Shown here piece after piece: positions 49,651-61,030 of a stretch of DNA of 64,000 nt. Both the position numbers and the translations under genes were made by a program. The stretch lies in contig MU404100.1 in assembly GCA_022695795.1 (NCBI GenBank), forward strand, positions 186,001 through 250,000, given 5' to 3'. Within the stretch, counting starts at the first letter, position 1, and each line of letters begins with the position of its first letter. The notes beneath the pieces were generated by a model. It was not told the DNA's origin. It searched no databases and saw only the letters and a program-made list of their open reading frames with translations. Source of the stretch: Biscogniauxia marginata (Eukaryota > Ascomycota > Sordariomycetes > Xylariales > Xylariaceae).

Positions 49651-49914
49651 GAAGCGAATCCCATCATTCGCTAGATCTCTCATTGGTCGTGCATTGATCT
49701 TCAACACCTCATCTGCAATAGCTCCCGACCAACGATTCAATCCTTCGAACCCGTTTGATGATGCCCATTTCTTCAACTGATTTGACATCAACCTAACCAT
49801 TCGTTCGACCAGTCCATGACTCCATGGCGAATTCACGAGTCCATGCGTGATTTGTGTCCCTCGTCGAGCGAAGAAATTTGTGGGAATTTCTTGTAGACCG
49901 CGGATTGACATCAT
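49621..49914 (-). mobile_element. Retrotransposon integrase relic: core C-terminal part
   Basis: The minus-strand frame shows GTQITHGLVNSPWSHGLVER followed by a helix region with KKWASSNGFEGLNRWS and EVLKINARPMRDL. This is the part of fungal gypsy-type integrases just after the third catalytic region, around the conserved Pro-Trp-Ser-His-Gly...Glu-Arg. Upstream sequence is cut off, and the usual continuation after ARPMRDL is replaced by unrelated residues. On this strand it lies 5' of the zinc/core piece at 48774-49291, the reverse of the natural order, so the locus is rearranged or holds two truncated insertions. Confidence 0.7.
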
Positions 49915-50414
49915 ATCGCGGAATCTTCGTATTTGAAGTTAAACAGCACCCCGGGGCTGACGGAACATTTTATAGATAACTAGGTTAATGATGACAGCGC
50001 AACCGCCGTGTTCCTCCCCTCCCCTCGCTGATTGAGGCCGACTGGAAGTAAAAGTGACATGGATGGTGATACTAAAGTCACTACTCCTGGGGCTATGGGT
50101 TCTCGCTGCTTTTTTGAGATTACCCAAGGTTCGTTACCTTCTTCTCCTCGTAATGAGGGCGGTAGATGGAAAGAGGAGAGAAAAGGTAGAGAGCTGACTG
50201 TGTGTAGCAGCAGAAGCAACAGTAGCAGCAGCAGGAGCAGACAGCCGAGCAAGTCAGCCGAATATTCAGTCCTACAGGGCGAGAATAGCAGGATCAGATC
50301 ACTACCGATTATCGCGGACAAGAATAAGCATCATGACGATACTAGTTCGAATCCGACGCTTTCCAAATTTCAAAGTCTGGACTCCAAGTCATTTCAGTAT
50401 ACAAGGCAACGGAC
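49915..50414. other. Spacer between retroelement relic and DUF5672 pseudogene
   Basis: This contains an ORF (50032-50427) with an AGC/CAG-rich tract (50208-50246) encoding Ser-rich sequence. It is open but has no domain. It runs directly into the pseudogene and may include its former 5' region. Confidence 0.45.
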
Positions 50415-51127
50415 TGCGCCGCGGTGATCATCGAGAGCCAGCCCCTTGAGGGGTCTAGTGCCAGCGATGTTGCACTTCCATCAGTGCTGGGGCCCGAGTT
50501 GGCCACTGATCTTCTACACGACGCCGACGAGATCCTAGGAGGAGCTGCTGGCTGACGCCGGCGGCCTTCTCGCGCGCTGTCAACGAGCACCGCATCGAGA
50601 TCCGCTACCTACCGCCTGAGAGGACGGGTTTCTTGAGCTACTGCGCCGCTGCTTATTACTCGGCGACCCCTAGCTATGGGAGGGCCTGACGCCGTGCAAA
50701 AAGGTTCTGCTGTTCCAGGCGGATAGCATGATCTGCTTGCCATCGGGCCGCATCGTCGACGAGTTCTTTGCGTACGATCCCATCGGCGCGCCAACGACGG
50801 CGCCACACCCCGAACGGGTAGGATTCGACGGCGGGCTGTCGTAGCGGAACCGTGAGCTTGTGCTCGAGCTGTTGAAGGGGCATGGCTATGTAAACGGGAG
50901 TACGGCAGGCAAGGCACCGATGGACTTGTGGTTCGGGGACCAGTGTTTTTATACGCGCATGCGTGAGATGGAGGAGCGAAGAGGAGGAGGCGACGGCTCG
51001 CATATTTGCAGTCGCGATAGGGTAGGAAGAGACGCCGTTGGGATTCCATCGGCCAGCTAGGCGGCAGAAAGGTAATCTCGACAAGATCATGGAGGATTGT
51101 CCCGAGGTTGGTATGATTAGTAGCTAG
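50415..51127 (+). pseudogene. DUF5672 protein, decayed copy
   Basis: Pieces in shifting frames reproduce the order of the fungal DUF5672 (glycosyltransferase-like) domain. They are CAAVIIESQPLEG, then LVPAMLHFHQCWGPSWPLIF, then FSRAVNEHRIEIRYLPPE, then LWEGLTPCKKVLLFQADSMI, EFFAYDPIGAP, GFDGGLS, RNRELVLELLK, LWFGDQCFYTRM, and finally TPLGFHRPAR...DKIMEDCPEV. At least four frame changes and three in-frame stops (TAG at 50671, 50842 and 51023) break it. The first TAG replaces the Trp expected in the P-W-L-W-E block. Members are common in multicopy in Sordariomycetes; function is unproven. Family assignment rests on recalled motif order, not a search. Confidence 0.72.
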
Positions 51128-54100
51128 ACAGATATTAGTCAGTCAGAATCTTCGGAATGCTGGCATTGTCAGTTTACCACATCATGTCGCAGACGGGGGT
51201 GCGATATGATTCCGTGGTAGGATGACTGGTAATATATATAGTCGATTACTTGACCAGAACATTGCAATATTCAGACTGCTGGATCACTTTACTTTCATGC
51301 GCAGGATACAGGATGTTTACACGATGCTAGAGGTTGTCTTATATGTTCGTTCATCGTGCTCAAGAGTTGGTTAGGCGTGTGAGCACTGAAGCAAAGGGGT
51401 ATGCGAGCAATAGTTCCCCATTGGATGAAAATCAAGTTATCCATGAGTGATTAACTGTGATATCAGGTCACTGTCTGTGCTTATGAGGCTCTTATCATTG
51501 CGTCATGATGTCCTCGAGAAAGTGTAGGGCACAGTTAGGTAACCCGTATTCTATCGACAACACGGACAAGGCACGAAATGCTAGCCGGGCATATGCCAAA
51601 AATCCAGGGATATCTGCACCCGATCTTACACTAGGTAGCGATGATCGTGGAGCGTGGCCCAAACCCTCTCCGGGTAAACAAGTACAGGGAAAACAGAAAA
51701 AGAAAAAAAGAAGCTGTGCTAGTGAACTCGTCGAATGCAGTTCGAGTCAGGGCACACAGATCCTGGGCAAAAAGTGTCTGTGTTTCCGCGGTCCTCAACA
51801 CTTTGCCCGGAGCTTGGCGAGGGCAAAAATAGAAGTTGGAGGACGATGCTATTGACCTTTTACAGGCATGCGTTGTCGATCCTAGCCAGCCGCAGATCTG
51901 AAAATCATGCCTCGCGAGGCACAAGCGCAGCAAGTGAAACATGGTTCTGCTGGAAAACTAGCCCGTCGCAGTGCGGAGGTACGGATGGACGACCTAGTTC
52001 GCCATGGCAGAGCCGAGGAGACACGCAGGAACGACAAGAACGAAAGTCAAGATAAGCTATCGTTATCGTTCATACAGCAGTCAGGGCTTACAGTGGCTTG
52101 GCGGCGGACTACGGTAACCACAACTCTACTACATCCAATAGCTGGTAATGGATCGGTCGAGGTGAGATAGTTCAGATGGCAAGGCCCGGCCGATGGCGAG
52201 GATAAGGCTTGGCTGTGGTCAGGTAGATTAAAATAGCACCAAGACAGCATATAAGAGGCTGTTTGAGAAAGAGTTGAAACAAAGCACGGTGGTACGCACA
52301 AGTGAGATTGACGGGACACCAGGGCAAGGCTGTGGGTGAGTTGTAAAAGGGCGAGAGAGAGAGAGAGAGAGAGAGAGAGCACACAAGAAAGCCCACGACG
52401 AATGCGCGGCGGTGACGTAGGCTGGCCGATAGGAGGGGATGACGATGACCAACGGGGAAGAGGTTAGGAAGTTGGAAGGATTGGACGGGAGTGTCTAGTA
52501 CAGAGGTACCTCTTAGCGAGCCAAGTTGATTGGCCGAGAAGCTGATAGGTATGCTGCTGAGGCTCTAGCGTAGGTAAGTACCTAGGTAGGTAGGCTCCGG
52601 GGAAGGGCAAGAGTTACCTATGGAAGGTAGGGAGAGAGGGAGAGAGAGAGAGGAGGAGGGAAAGAACGAGTGAGCTTCATCGCTGCAAGTGACTTGCCCG
52701 TTGGCCTCGTCGAGTGGTGTGAAGCAATTCTGTCGCTCTGTTTCAGATTCTTAGCGTGCCCTTTAAAGACACCGTCTCAGCCGGTGATTGGTGCCTGCCT
52801 GCCCGCCCGGCATAATTGGTCTGTATGTGTAACGCATCTTAAGATGACCAGGATATCGCGTGTTTTCCCGTGCCTACGTCGTCTAAATCCGAAGTGAATA
52901 CGTACAACTATATGCTTGAACCTATCGACGGAGAAAAGAAAAAAAAAGTAACTCTTAGCGACAGTGTGTTCTGTTCTCTCGACCAGCCATGCCGAATACG
53001 CATGCATTACGAAGGAACCTGCCCCTGAATCCGGCATGCGGGTGGGCTGTGATCTGTCGAGTTGGCTTGGACGACATCCACAATGTCACTGATTAACGTA
53101 CGACGGCAAACAGGTTTCGTAATACTACAGCTATTGTAACCACCTAAATCTGATCGATAGTATATCTCACGTTAAGTATCTATATTTCGCCTGTTTGTCT
53201 AACCTACCTAGTGATGGATAGCAGAGGTGATTTAGTACGAACTTGTTGCACCATTCTTGTGTGTATCGACAGGCAATCGGGTGTTTCTGGGACAAGAAAG
53301 GGAGCTTGGCCCCATGCCCCTCTTTCGTCTCTGCGGTAGAGAAAAAAATAGTCTTGTTAGGGCTTTTAGCGTACCCCAGACTCGGCAGCCGCGTGCGTGT
53401 GCCTTCATCTACATGAAGCTGTCGCTCTCCCATGCAGAAATAGGGGGGTGACCATGTTCTATTTCATGTTATTACCTACCTAACCTAGTACTAGTAATAG
53501 TCACTATCTACAAGTACACTGCCTATCCATGCTTCTAATAAGTAGCAAACTAATAGGTATTGGACTACACTACGTGGGTACATACCTAGGTAGGTACCTA
53601 GCTCTCTTGGTGTCCGTTTCGAAGACCTGTCAAGGTTCGCCCGTGCTTCTAGAAGGGGGGCTAAAGACATCAAGTAATGCACATACACTACTACATATCA
53701 ATATTCCGCAACCCGTTGCCCATGATGCACTTTGCTGATCCCTGCTCCGTCGAGGACCGGAGAAGCAGACAACTAATTGGTCGGCCGCTCACTTGCGTTA
53801 TGTCACTGCGCTCTGATGACAATTCAATCGATGGGGATATCGGCACCCGTAACTGTAGCAAGTATCTACTGCATAGGCGGACAGCTAATAGCAGAGCAAC
53901 AAGTATCAATTGGCTGTTTTATGTAGGGGGGCATCAAGCGGTCCATCAGCTCAATTGAGAGGAACCCTTTGTTTCACGGGTCAGCTTTCTCGGTTCGCTG
54001 GCTCCAGCCCCCGATTGTGTGCTTGTGTAGTTACCACATTAGTACTAGACACCACTGACAGCGCTACGTTGAGCCCAGCAGCCCAGCAGCCCAGTGGCGG

Positions 54101-55049
54101 GACCTACCTAAGGTTAGGTAAGGTCAGGTCAGGTATGTACCTATAGCAAGTAAGGTAGGTTAAGTTCACTTAGGGACTTCTGACCCTACCTATGTATTTC
54201 GCCCCCCACCAACCACCACCACTACCAAAGCTTTTTTTTTTTTTTCTTTCTTTTCCCTCTTCCCACTTCAATTGTCCCCATCTCCTGGATTGGAACACCT
54301 CACTCCTTCAACTCCACCAACAACAACTTCCCTTTTTCTTCCCTTCTCCAGGCTCTCCCCCTCTCCCCCCATCCCCCTTCATATTTCGTCACCTAGATCT
54401 TTAGATCACTAATGGAGCCTGTATATTGATCTCGATCAGTTTGGTCATTTGATTTTCTTCCCTCCTACATCCTTCCCTAGTTCGTCTACGGTTCGAGGGG
54501 AGTTTGTACGTGCGTGCGTGTCGAAAGAAAAAAAAAGAAAAGAAAACGAAAAGCACCCTCGCAGCATATATTTGTCCTAAACTGAGGTGTTGGCAACATC
54601 CCGATCAGATTCGAGACGTCGTCTTTCACTCCTTCAATTCAACCGACCCCCCAAAGGTGTTTATTTCATTGCTATTTTCGAGACGGCATACTATCGACCT
54701 AGAGAGACTTCGACCCAGTCCCGGTCGCTCCCAATTGTAATAACCCCGAAAGAAATTTGTGGGATTACTACCTTCGAATACTTCACTCCTTTTTGACAAT
54801 TCTTCCACTACTGCCTCGTGTGCGACGACATAATTTAGACCCAAACAAGGAATCTATTCCCCCGACCGTCGATCCGCCCGAGGACGTTGAAGAAACTGTC
54901 AGCCAGCTTGACAACACGTCAATTCGATCTTCTCTCTTCGTCTTTGCAGCTACCCGCGTCGTACGAAGCTAATCGCCCTATACTACCATCCGTGGCGGAG
55001 AGTCCATATAATTTGTCTCTCCTGATGAGGGTCGGATGTATAATCGATA
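51128..55049. other. Gene-free interval with puf promoter at right
   Basis: 3.9 kb. The ORFs 51505-52170, 52047-52452, 52670-53037, 53167-53451 and 53529-54146 overlap on both strands and show no domain. GA repeats lie at 52352-52379 and 52631-52665. TAGGTAAGTACCTAGG blocks lie at 52571-52593, 53580-53602 and 54102-54172. A small CCCAGCAG repeat lies at 54070-54092. From 54190 to 54420 the sequence is T/C-rich, and it remains leader-like to 55049, fitting promoter and a long 5' leader of the Puf gene. Confidence 0.6.
52352..52379. repeat. (GA)n microsatellite
   Basis: Fourteen GA units in a row inside the gene-free interval. Confidence 0.85.
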
Positions 55050-55050
55050 A
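55036..55050 (+). promoter_or_regulatory. uORF overlapping the puf start codon (TAATG)
   Basis: ATG TAT AAT CGA TAA ends on the A of the main ATG (TAATG). An overlapping second uORF starts at 55025 and runs through the main start to a stop at 55063. Such an arrangement could lower or re-initiate translation; this is inference. Confidence 0.45.
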
Positions 55051-58000
55051 TGTCAACTGCTAGATCCGAACACCTGACTATTGGCTACCCATCCAAGGCC
55101 AACGGTCAGCGTTCTAATTCACCTACTGCTAACGTATCCCCTGTCGAGTCGTCCAGCACGTCCTCCATCAGATCTCCATTTGGTCTGTCGGGCGTCATGA
55201 ATCCCACCAGCAAGATGGCAGGCACCTCGCGATCAGGGGCTGGTTCTCCATCGCACGATACGACCGGCGCAAGTAGACTCTTCTCCAAGAGGTAAGCTAT
55301 ATCCGGCACCTAGTGGCCCGGGTTTTCACTCTTTCCTCGCAGTAGACAGCGGCTGACGAGATTGGACTTCAAGAGCTAGAGAGATCCAAGCCCAAGAAGG
55401 TGTCCCTGGTTTGCCAGTGAACCCATGGGGTGGCCCGCCTACTAGTGGCAACTCCACCCCCCTTCGGGAGAATATTCCCGAGTCGCCAACCGATGGTTTC
55501 CCAGACTTTGCACAGCTACCTACTCCCGAGAGCTTGCCATCGACGAGACGTGCACGAGCCGGTACAGTCCCCTCGCGATTCCCTGCCGGCGGTATCGGGA
55601 ACGGCCTTTTAAATGTCCCCGCGCTTTCTTCCCAGTCCTCCCAATCCTCCCGACCCACCCCATCTCAGAGCCCATTCAAGACACCCTCTCCTGGTTTGGG
55701 CGAGACTCCCGAATCAGCGCGGTCTTCCGCCCTTCTGTCTAGACTCCGCGCCGGTTCTATGCCTCAGCGCAGTCCGTTTGCTCACGGCCCAGGCTCTAGT
55801 TCGCCCTTTGGTCCCTCAGTTTTCAGCACGTGGAACGCCCCTGGCCGCGAAAGAGGCAACACGCTTGCGAGTATCGCAAGCATTGGGTCAAATGGACCTA
55901 GCTCTCCTGCACAATCTGCCATGTCAAAGGAGGGGTCTGGTGAGAATGATGTCCACATGAGAACTCTCGACTACCTAGGCTTGGCCGAGACTCCACAGCC
56001 CGCTCGCGCGCAGTTGGCCGCACCGTACCTGCCCGGTTTGGCCGATTTCACAAAGCAATCCAACCGTTTCCGGTCCTACTCGGTGAATAATAAGGACAAA
56101 TACGCAGATGAAGAGGACGATGGCTACGACGACGAAAGCCTGGTCCTGGAGAATCAGTACGCTGCGCATTTGCAAGACCAGCTTGCAGCCACCAACGCTG
56201 CTATTCACAGTCATAATTTGGCTGTGCAGAGCCTCCAATCCTTTGCCTCGCAGGCATCAGCTACTCGACCTCGAGCGCGGACGGCTGGAGTCCTTGAGCT
56301 CCAGGGGGCAGGCTCGCGGCTCATGCGGAACTATTATCCGACTCCATCCCGCCTTGATAGCTCTATAACTGCCGCCGACATTCAACTGCCAAACGAGAAG
56401 GAATTCGAGGATCTCCCCACAGCTGTTGCGGCGATGACCCTGGGCAGGTCGAACAGCCGCAACAATGGCTTGCTGACGGCGGAAGAAGCCGGCCTCGAAG
56501 GCCCAACGAGTGCTTTATGGCTTGGCAGTATCCCGACCTCGACCACCACCTCAACTTTGACCGAAATGTTCAAGTCGTACGGGCCCATCCTCTCTGCGAG
56601 GGTGTTGACCCACAAGAATTGTGGTTTTGTCAACTTTGAGAGGGTTGACAGCGCCATCTCGGCCAAAGCAAGCATGAACGGTAAGGAGATCTTCCCGGGA
56701 GCTGGCCCTATTCGGATCAACTTTGCCAAGCCGCCTTCCGCTTCGAACACGCCCGGTCATGATGGCGTCTTCCCCAGCCCGAGTCCTGATCCTTTCGCAA
56801 AGGGTCAAGATGCGGCCGCTTCGAATACGGCTACGGCTGCTGACGGCACAGGAGCCACTTCAAGTGCTACAAATGCCACGCCAGTTATTCCACCGCTACG
56901 TGAGATGACTGCCGATATCCTCCAGATCGTCAAGTCCTTCGGGGCCACGGATGAGGATGCTTTCAGGATTTCTCATAGCCTCCAGTCGTCGATTAAATTT
57001 ACTGCATTCATCGACGAGATTCCTCCAATTAGGGAGCCTACCCATACTCGTGTTCACGATGCTCCGAAACTGAGGGATATCCGGAAGCGTATTGACAACC
57101 AAAGCCTATCTCAAAATGAGATCGAAAACATTGCCGTGGATATGCTCCCCGAAATTGCTGAATTATCATCGGACTATCTGGGCAACACGGTTGTTCAAAA
57201 GCTGTTTGAGCACTGCTCAGATGAGCTTCGGGACGCGATGCTTGCTGAGATCGCTCCGCACATGGCCGAGATTGGTGTTCATAAGAACGGAACTTGGGCG
57301 GCACAAAAGATCATCGACGTTTGTAAGACACGGAACCAGATGGGATTAATCGTCGAGCACCTGCGGCCCTACACGATGCCGTTATTCTTAGACCAATATG
57401 GCAACTATGTTCTTCAAGGTTGTCTGAAATTCGGGGCCCCGTTTAATGACTTCATCTTCGAAACTATGCTTAGCAGAATGTGGGAAGTGGCCCAGGGCAG
57501 GTATGGTGCTCGAGCAATGCGAGCATGTCTTGAGAGTCACCATGCGACAAAGGACCAGCAGAGAATGCTCGCGGCTGCTATTGCTCTCCATAGTGTTCAG
57601 CTTGCTACCAACGCTAACGGGGCTCTTCTCTTGACCTGGTTCTTGGACACGTGCACCTTCCCCCAGCGACGCAGTGTCTTGGCTCCCCAGCTTGTTCCAT
57701 ACTTGGTTCATCTGTGTACTCATAAGGTCGCCTATCTTACCGTACTTAAGGTCATCAACCAGAAGGCGGAGGCGGATGCACGCGACACCATTTTGAAGGC
57801 CCTCTTCTTTACGCCCAAGGACCAGATTTTGGAGGCTATCCTCAGCGACCATGCCTGCGGCGCCACTCTGATCTTCAAGGTTCTTACTACCCCATTCTTT
57901 GATGAGAGCATTAGGAGTCAAGTTGTAGACAACGTGAAGAACGTGTTGGTCCGCATCAAGGCTCAGCCGAATCAGGGGTACAAACGACTTATGGATGAGG

Positions 58001-58656
58001 TTGGTTTATCAACTCGCAATGGCGGAGGTGGTGGTTCTCGCGATCACTCTGTAGGCAACCCCTCAACCGAGCGGCAGCGGCCGGCATCAAAACAAAACCA
58101 AACGGCAAATGTCGCTGCAGTGCAGCAAAACTCTCAGTACAACAACCAGTATTTGAACCCGCTGAATCCTGCCAGCACCGGCCCGAGCTACGATATGGGC
58201 GGGTTTGCAGTACCTCGGAGCGAGAGTGTAGAGCCTGCCATGCCTTCATATCCCTCTTATGGACACCAGGGGCCGATGTTCAATGCACCAAGCGGGTCGA
58301 TGGCACCGGTCAACCTCCAGCAATTGCAATATCAGCAAAACATGCTCTCACGTGGGACACCGCCAATGAACAGTTATTACCCTCCTATGCAGGCAGGTTA
58401 CGGCGGCTTCAATAGTCCTAGTGCACCCATCGACCAGTATCGTGGTCAAAATGTGGCAAACGGTAGCCCGATCCAACCAGCTGGTGTCCCTGCTGGTTTC
58501 GCGCCACCCGGGTTTGGCATGGGCATGGGCATGGGAGGGGGAGGCTACGGCTATGGCAATGGGATGCCAAACGTAGCTTACATGCAAGAACAGCCGGTCA
58601 ATACTAGGCGTGGACGCGTAGGTCAACCCCCTCGAAAGAGATCGCCTCGACCTTGA
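55050..58656 (+). CDS. RRM-Puf RNA-binding protein (Jsn1/Puf1-like)
   Basis: Two exons, 55050-55291 and 55374-58656; 3525 nt, 1174 aa. The 82-nt intron has GTAAGC, a CTGACG branch and TTCAAG, which joins SKR to AREIQAQEG in frame; nearer AG acceptors run into stops. The long Ser/Pro-rich N-terminus includes NPWGGPPTSGNSTPLRENIP. An RRM spans about residues 460-535 (ALWLGSIPTSTTTSTL, CGFVNFERVDSAI). Puf repeats run from about 645 to 955 (SSDYLGNTVVQKLFEHC, HKNGTWAAQKIIDVC, DQYGNYVLQGCL, GARAMRACLES). The tail is Gln/Gly/Met-rich. RRM plus Puf is the Jsn1/Puf2 layout of fungi. Family members bind 3' untranslated regions of mRNAs, several of them for membrane or mitochondrial proteins, and act in cytoplasmic mRNA control; the targets here are unknown. 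Confidence 0.92.
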
Positions 58657-61030
58657 CCAGGGTGCTGACAGTCGCGCTTCAGAGATGACGGAACGCGTGA
58701 TGCATCTTGTGCTGGTTGGCCGAGGCGTCTCGTTTCGACTAGGCTTTTCATTCGATGTTGAGTCGATACTTGTACTGGTATGGGAGTTGGGTGGTTTAGC
58801 ACGTTTGTTTGATTTCATGTCCTGCTCTTGGGTTTGAGGATCAGAGGACCAGTTGGTGGAATCGAGTATCTTCTGAGACTCTTGATCGGTACTCCGCTCA
58901 CCTTGGCGGGCCCTGGAGGGCAGGAGACCACACAGGCAACATCTTGGATCCTCAGCACATCTCACGTTCGTTCAGCTGCGGTTTTCTCTCAGGACCACCT
59001 ATAGACAGGGCTTGACTCGATTCGATGATGACCGAGTTGTGTGTGTTGTGTGTGTTGTGTGTGCGTGTGCGGTCAGGCGGGGTTCGGCTTTGGGGGGGAA
59101 CCATTTTGATGAGTGATGCTCCACTATGCCCATGTTTGCTGTATGTAGAGACCTTTATTTTCCTTGTCGTGAAACAAACAGAACTGTAGCGGATTTTTAA
59201 GGTCTCCGGGGAGTTGGTCTATTGAGGGCGGGACAAAGAAAAAGAAAAAAGCAAAGGGAAAAAGTCTCATGAGGCAGACAGACACAACGAGCAGATGAAA
59301 ACGCCGCAGCGGCACAGAACAGTGAACCTGATCAGTCACCAAAAAGGGATATATATCTTATTGCGATTACTCTCTTGATTTATTTTTCTTTTCGCTAACC
59401 TCGAGTATTTGTTATGCCTTGATTGACTATTCTATTCCGTTCCTCTACCAAATATTTGGGTGACTAACCCCTCCTTTTCAGTAAATTTAATCACTATGTA
59501 CCTACTACTTTTTTTTTAAATGCCTCGAGGTACCTACGGTAATTAGTAATAGTCGTAGTAGTCCGTGACTTTCATGGTATTGGGAGAAGAAAAAAAGGAA
59601 GGAATCATCAGTCAACGAAAGACGACGCCGCAAATCTCCCATTCCTGGGAAATAAGAAGAGACTTAGGCTAGCTAGCTGTGATTAATCAATGAAAAGTCC
59701 AAAGTTAAATGTGTATACGTCAAATATTTATTTTCTTGCTTACATATATAGAAGAAGCATCGTCACATTTCAGAAAAAAAAAACCCCCCAAACCATTTAC
59801 ATCACATCACACAAGACCATCAAGACCAAATAATTATTTTCCCCTTGAAAACAGACAATCGTCGGTGGGGTTGTTTTTTTTTTGGCTCCTAATATATGAA
59901 CACTATATCTTTCCAGGGTGGGGAGGAAGGATTCAGGTTCGTTGATTGGTTGTCTCTGCCCCCTCCCCTCTGGAAAGAAAAAAAAAATAGTTTAACAGAC
60001 TTAACGCCGATTCGCAATGCAAAGTAGGGGGGGGGGTCAAACTCCTTGAAGGGAGGAAGAAGACAATCGAGTCGAGACGGCCGAAAAGAAAAAAAGAAAG
60101 AAAAAAAGAAGAAAAACATCAAAGTCAAGGGGGGGAAAAAAAAGAAAAGAAGACGGAAAAGAAAATGGGGAGGGGGAAAGGGGGATGGGGGAAATACTCA
60201 AACAAAAAACACAAGACGAGGTATCATGAGGGAGAAAACTGACGGGGAGTTTTCGGTTCTTCTCTTTCCGCGTAGACTCAGAGTCTAGAAAGAGAAGAAA
60301 ACCCCAGATTTCTGCTCCCTTCCTCTCAGACCGGAGGAGGCAAAGACGGTGATGACGACGTGATGAAAAAAAAAAAAGAAGGGAAAACCTGATATCCCGG
60401 GACCTCTTCCTCTGAGCCCTCATGCTGCTCTCCCTCTCCCTTCCAAGCTTATCCTCCTCCCTTCTTCCACAGATACCGTATACGCATCGCCCTGAAGAGT
60501 AGGGTACCAGGGAACAATACCTAGATCGCACTGACAAGGTGAACCAGATGCTCCCTCTAGTGTGTTTGGTTCTTGTTGCTGTTGTCTTCTTATGGGCGTC
60601 ATGGCAAGGAGGGCATAGAAGGCACCGGGAAAGTAGAACGTCAAGAGTGAGATCCAACAGAGCAAAAAAGGGCAAATAAACCCTTTCGACCCAGCTCTGC
60701 CAGGGGCTTAGGGTTGATCCGATTGTCGTGGGCTATATGTTTTCACGAAACAGTCGATGTTTCATACAGAGTTCCGGAATTTTTTCCCATCGTCGAAAAT
60801 TTGCAGGATGCTGCATCCCGTCAAAAATGGTATTAAAAGACGGGGGGCGAGTAATATGAAATGCAAAGAGGGCCAGTGAAGTAGACATAAATCCTTTCAT
60901 AGACCAACTTCCGACGAGGGTAAGTGATTCCAGTTGCCGACAAAGGGTGCACATACCCTGCCGCCGACAAATCTGGGAACTGCCAAGACATGTCGACATT
61001 TGTGCTATTGGATAAAGCACAAAAACCTCC
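58657..61030. other. Convergent intergenic region with long purine tracts
   Basis: 3' flanks of the Puf gene and the Rco1-like gene. A GTGTTGTGTGT repeat lies at 59038-59070. A strongly purine-biased stretch occupies about 60045-60225 (AAAAAGAAAGAAAAA, GGGGGGAAAA, GGGGAGGGGGAAAGGGGG). The long minus-strand ORF 60037-60675 falls on this tract and is a composition artefact. No gene is supported. Confidence 0.6.

Noticed and set aside
48140..51130. LTRs bounding the retroelement relic
   Set aside because: No direct repeats of LTR size with TG...CA ends or target-site duplications were seen by eye around the integrase pieces.
60037..60675. 212-codon minus-strand ORF
   Set aside because: It lies on the purine tract, so its residues are Phe/Ser/Leu runs from TTT/TCC/CTT codons; no domain and no codon bias. 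It is a composition artefact.
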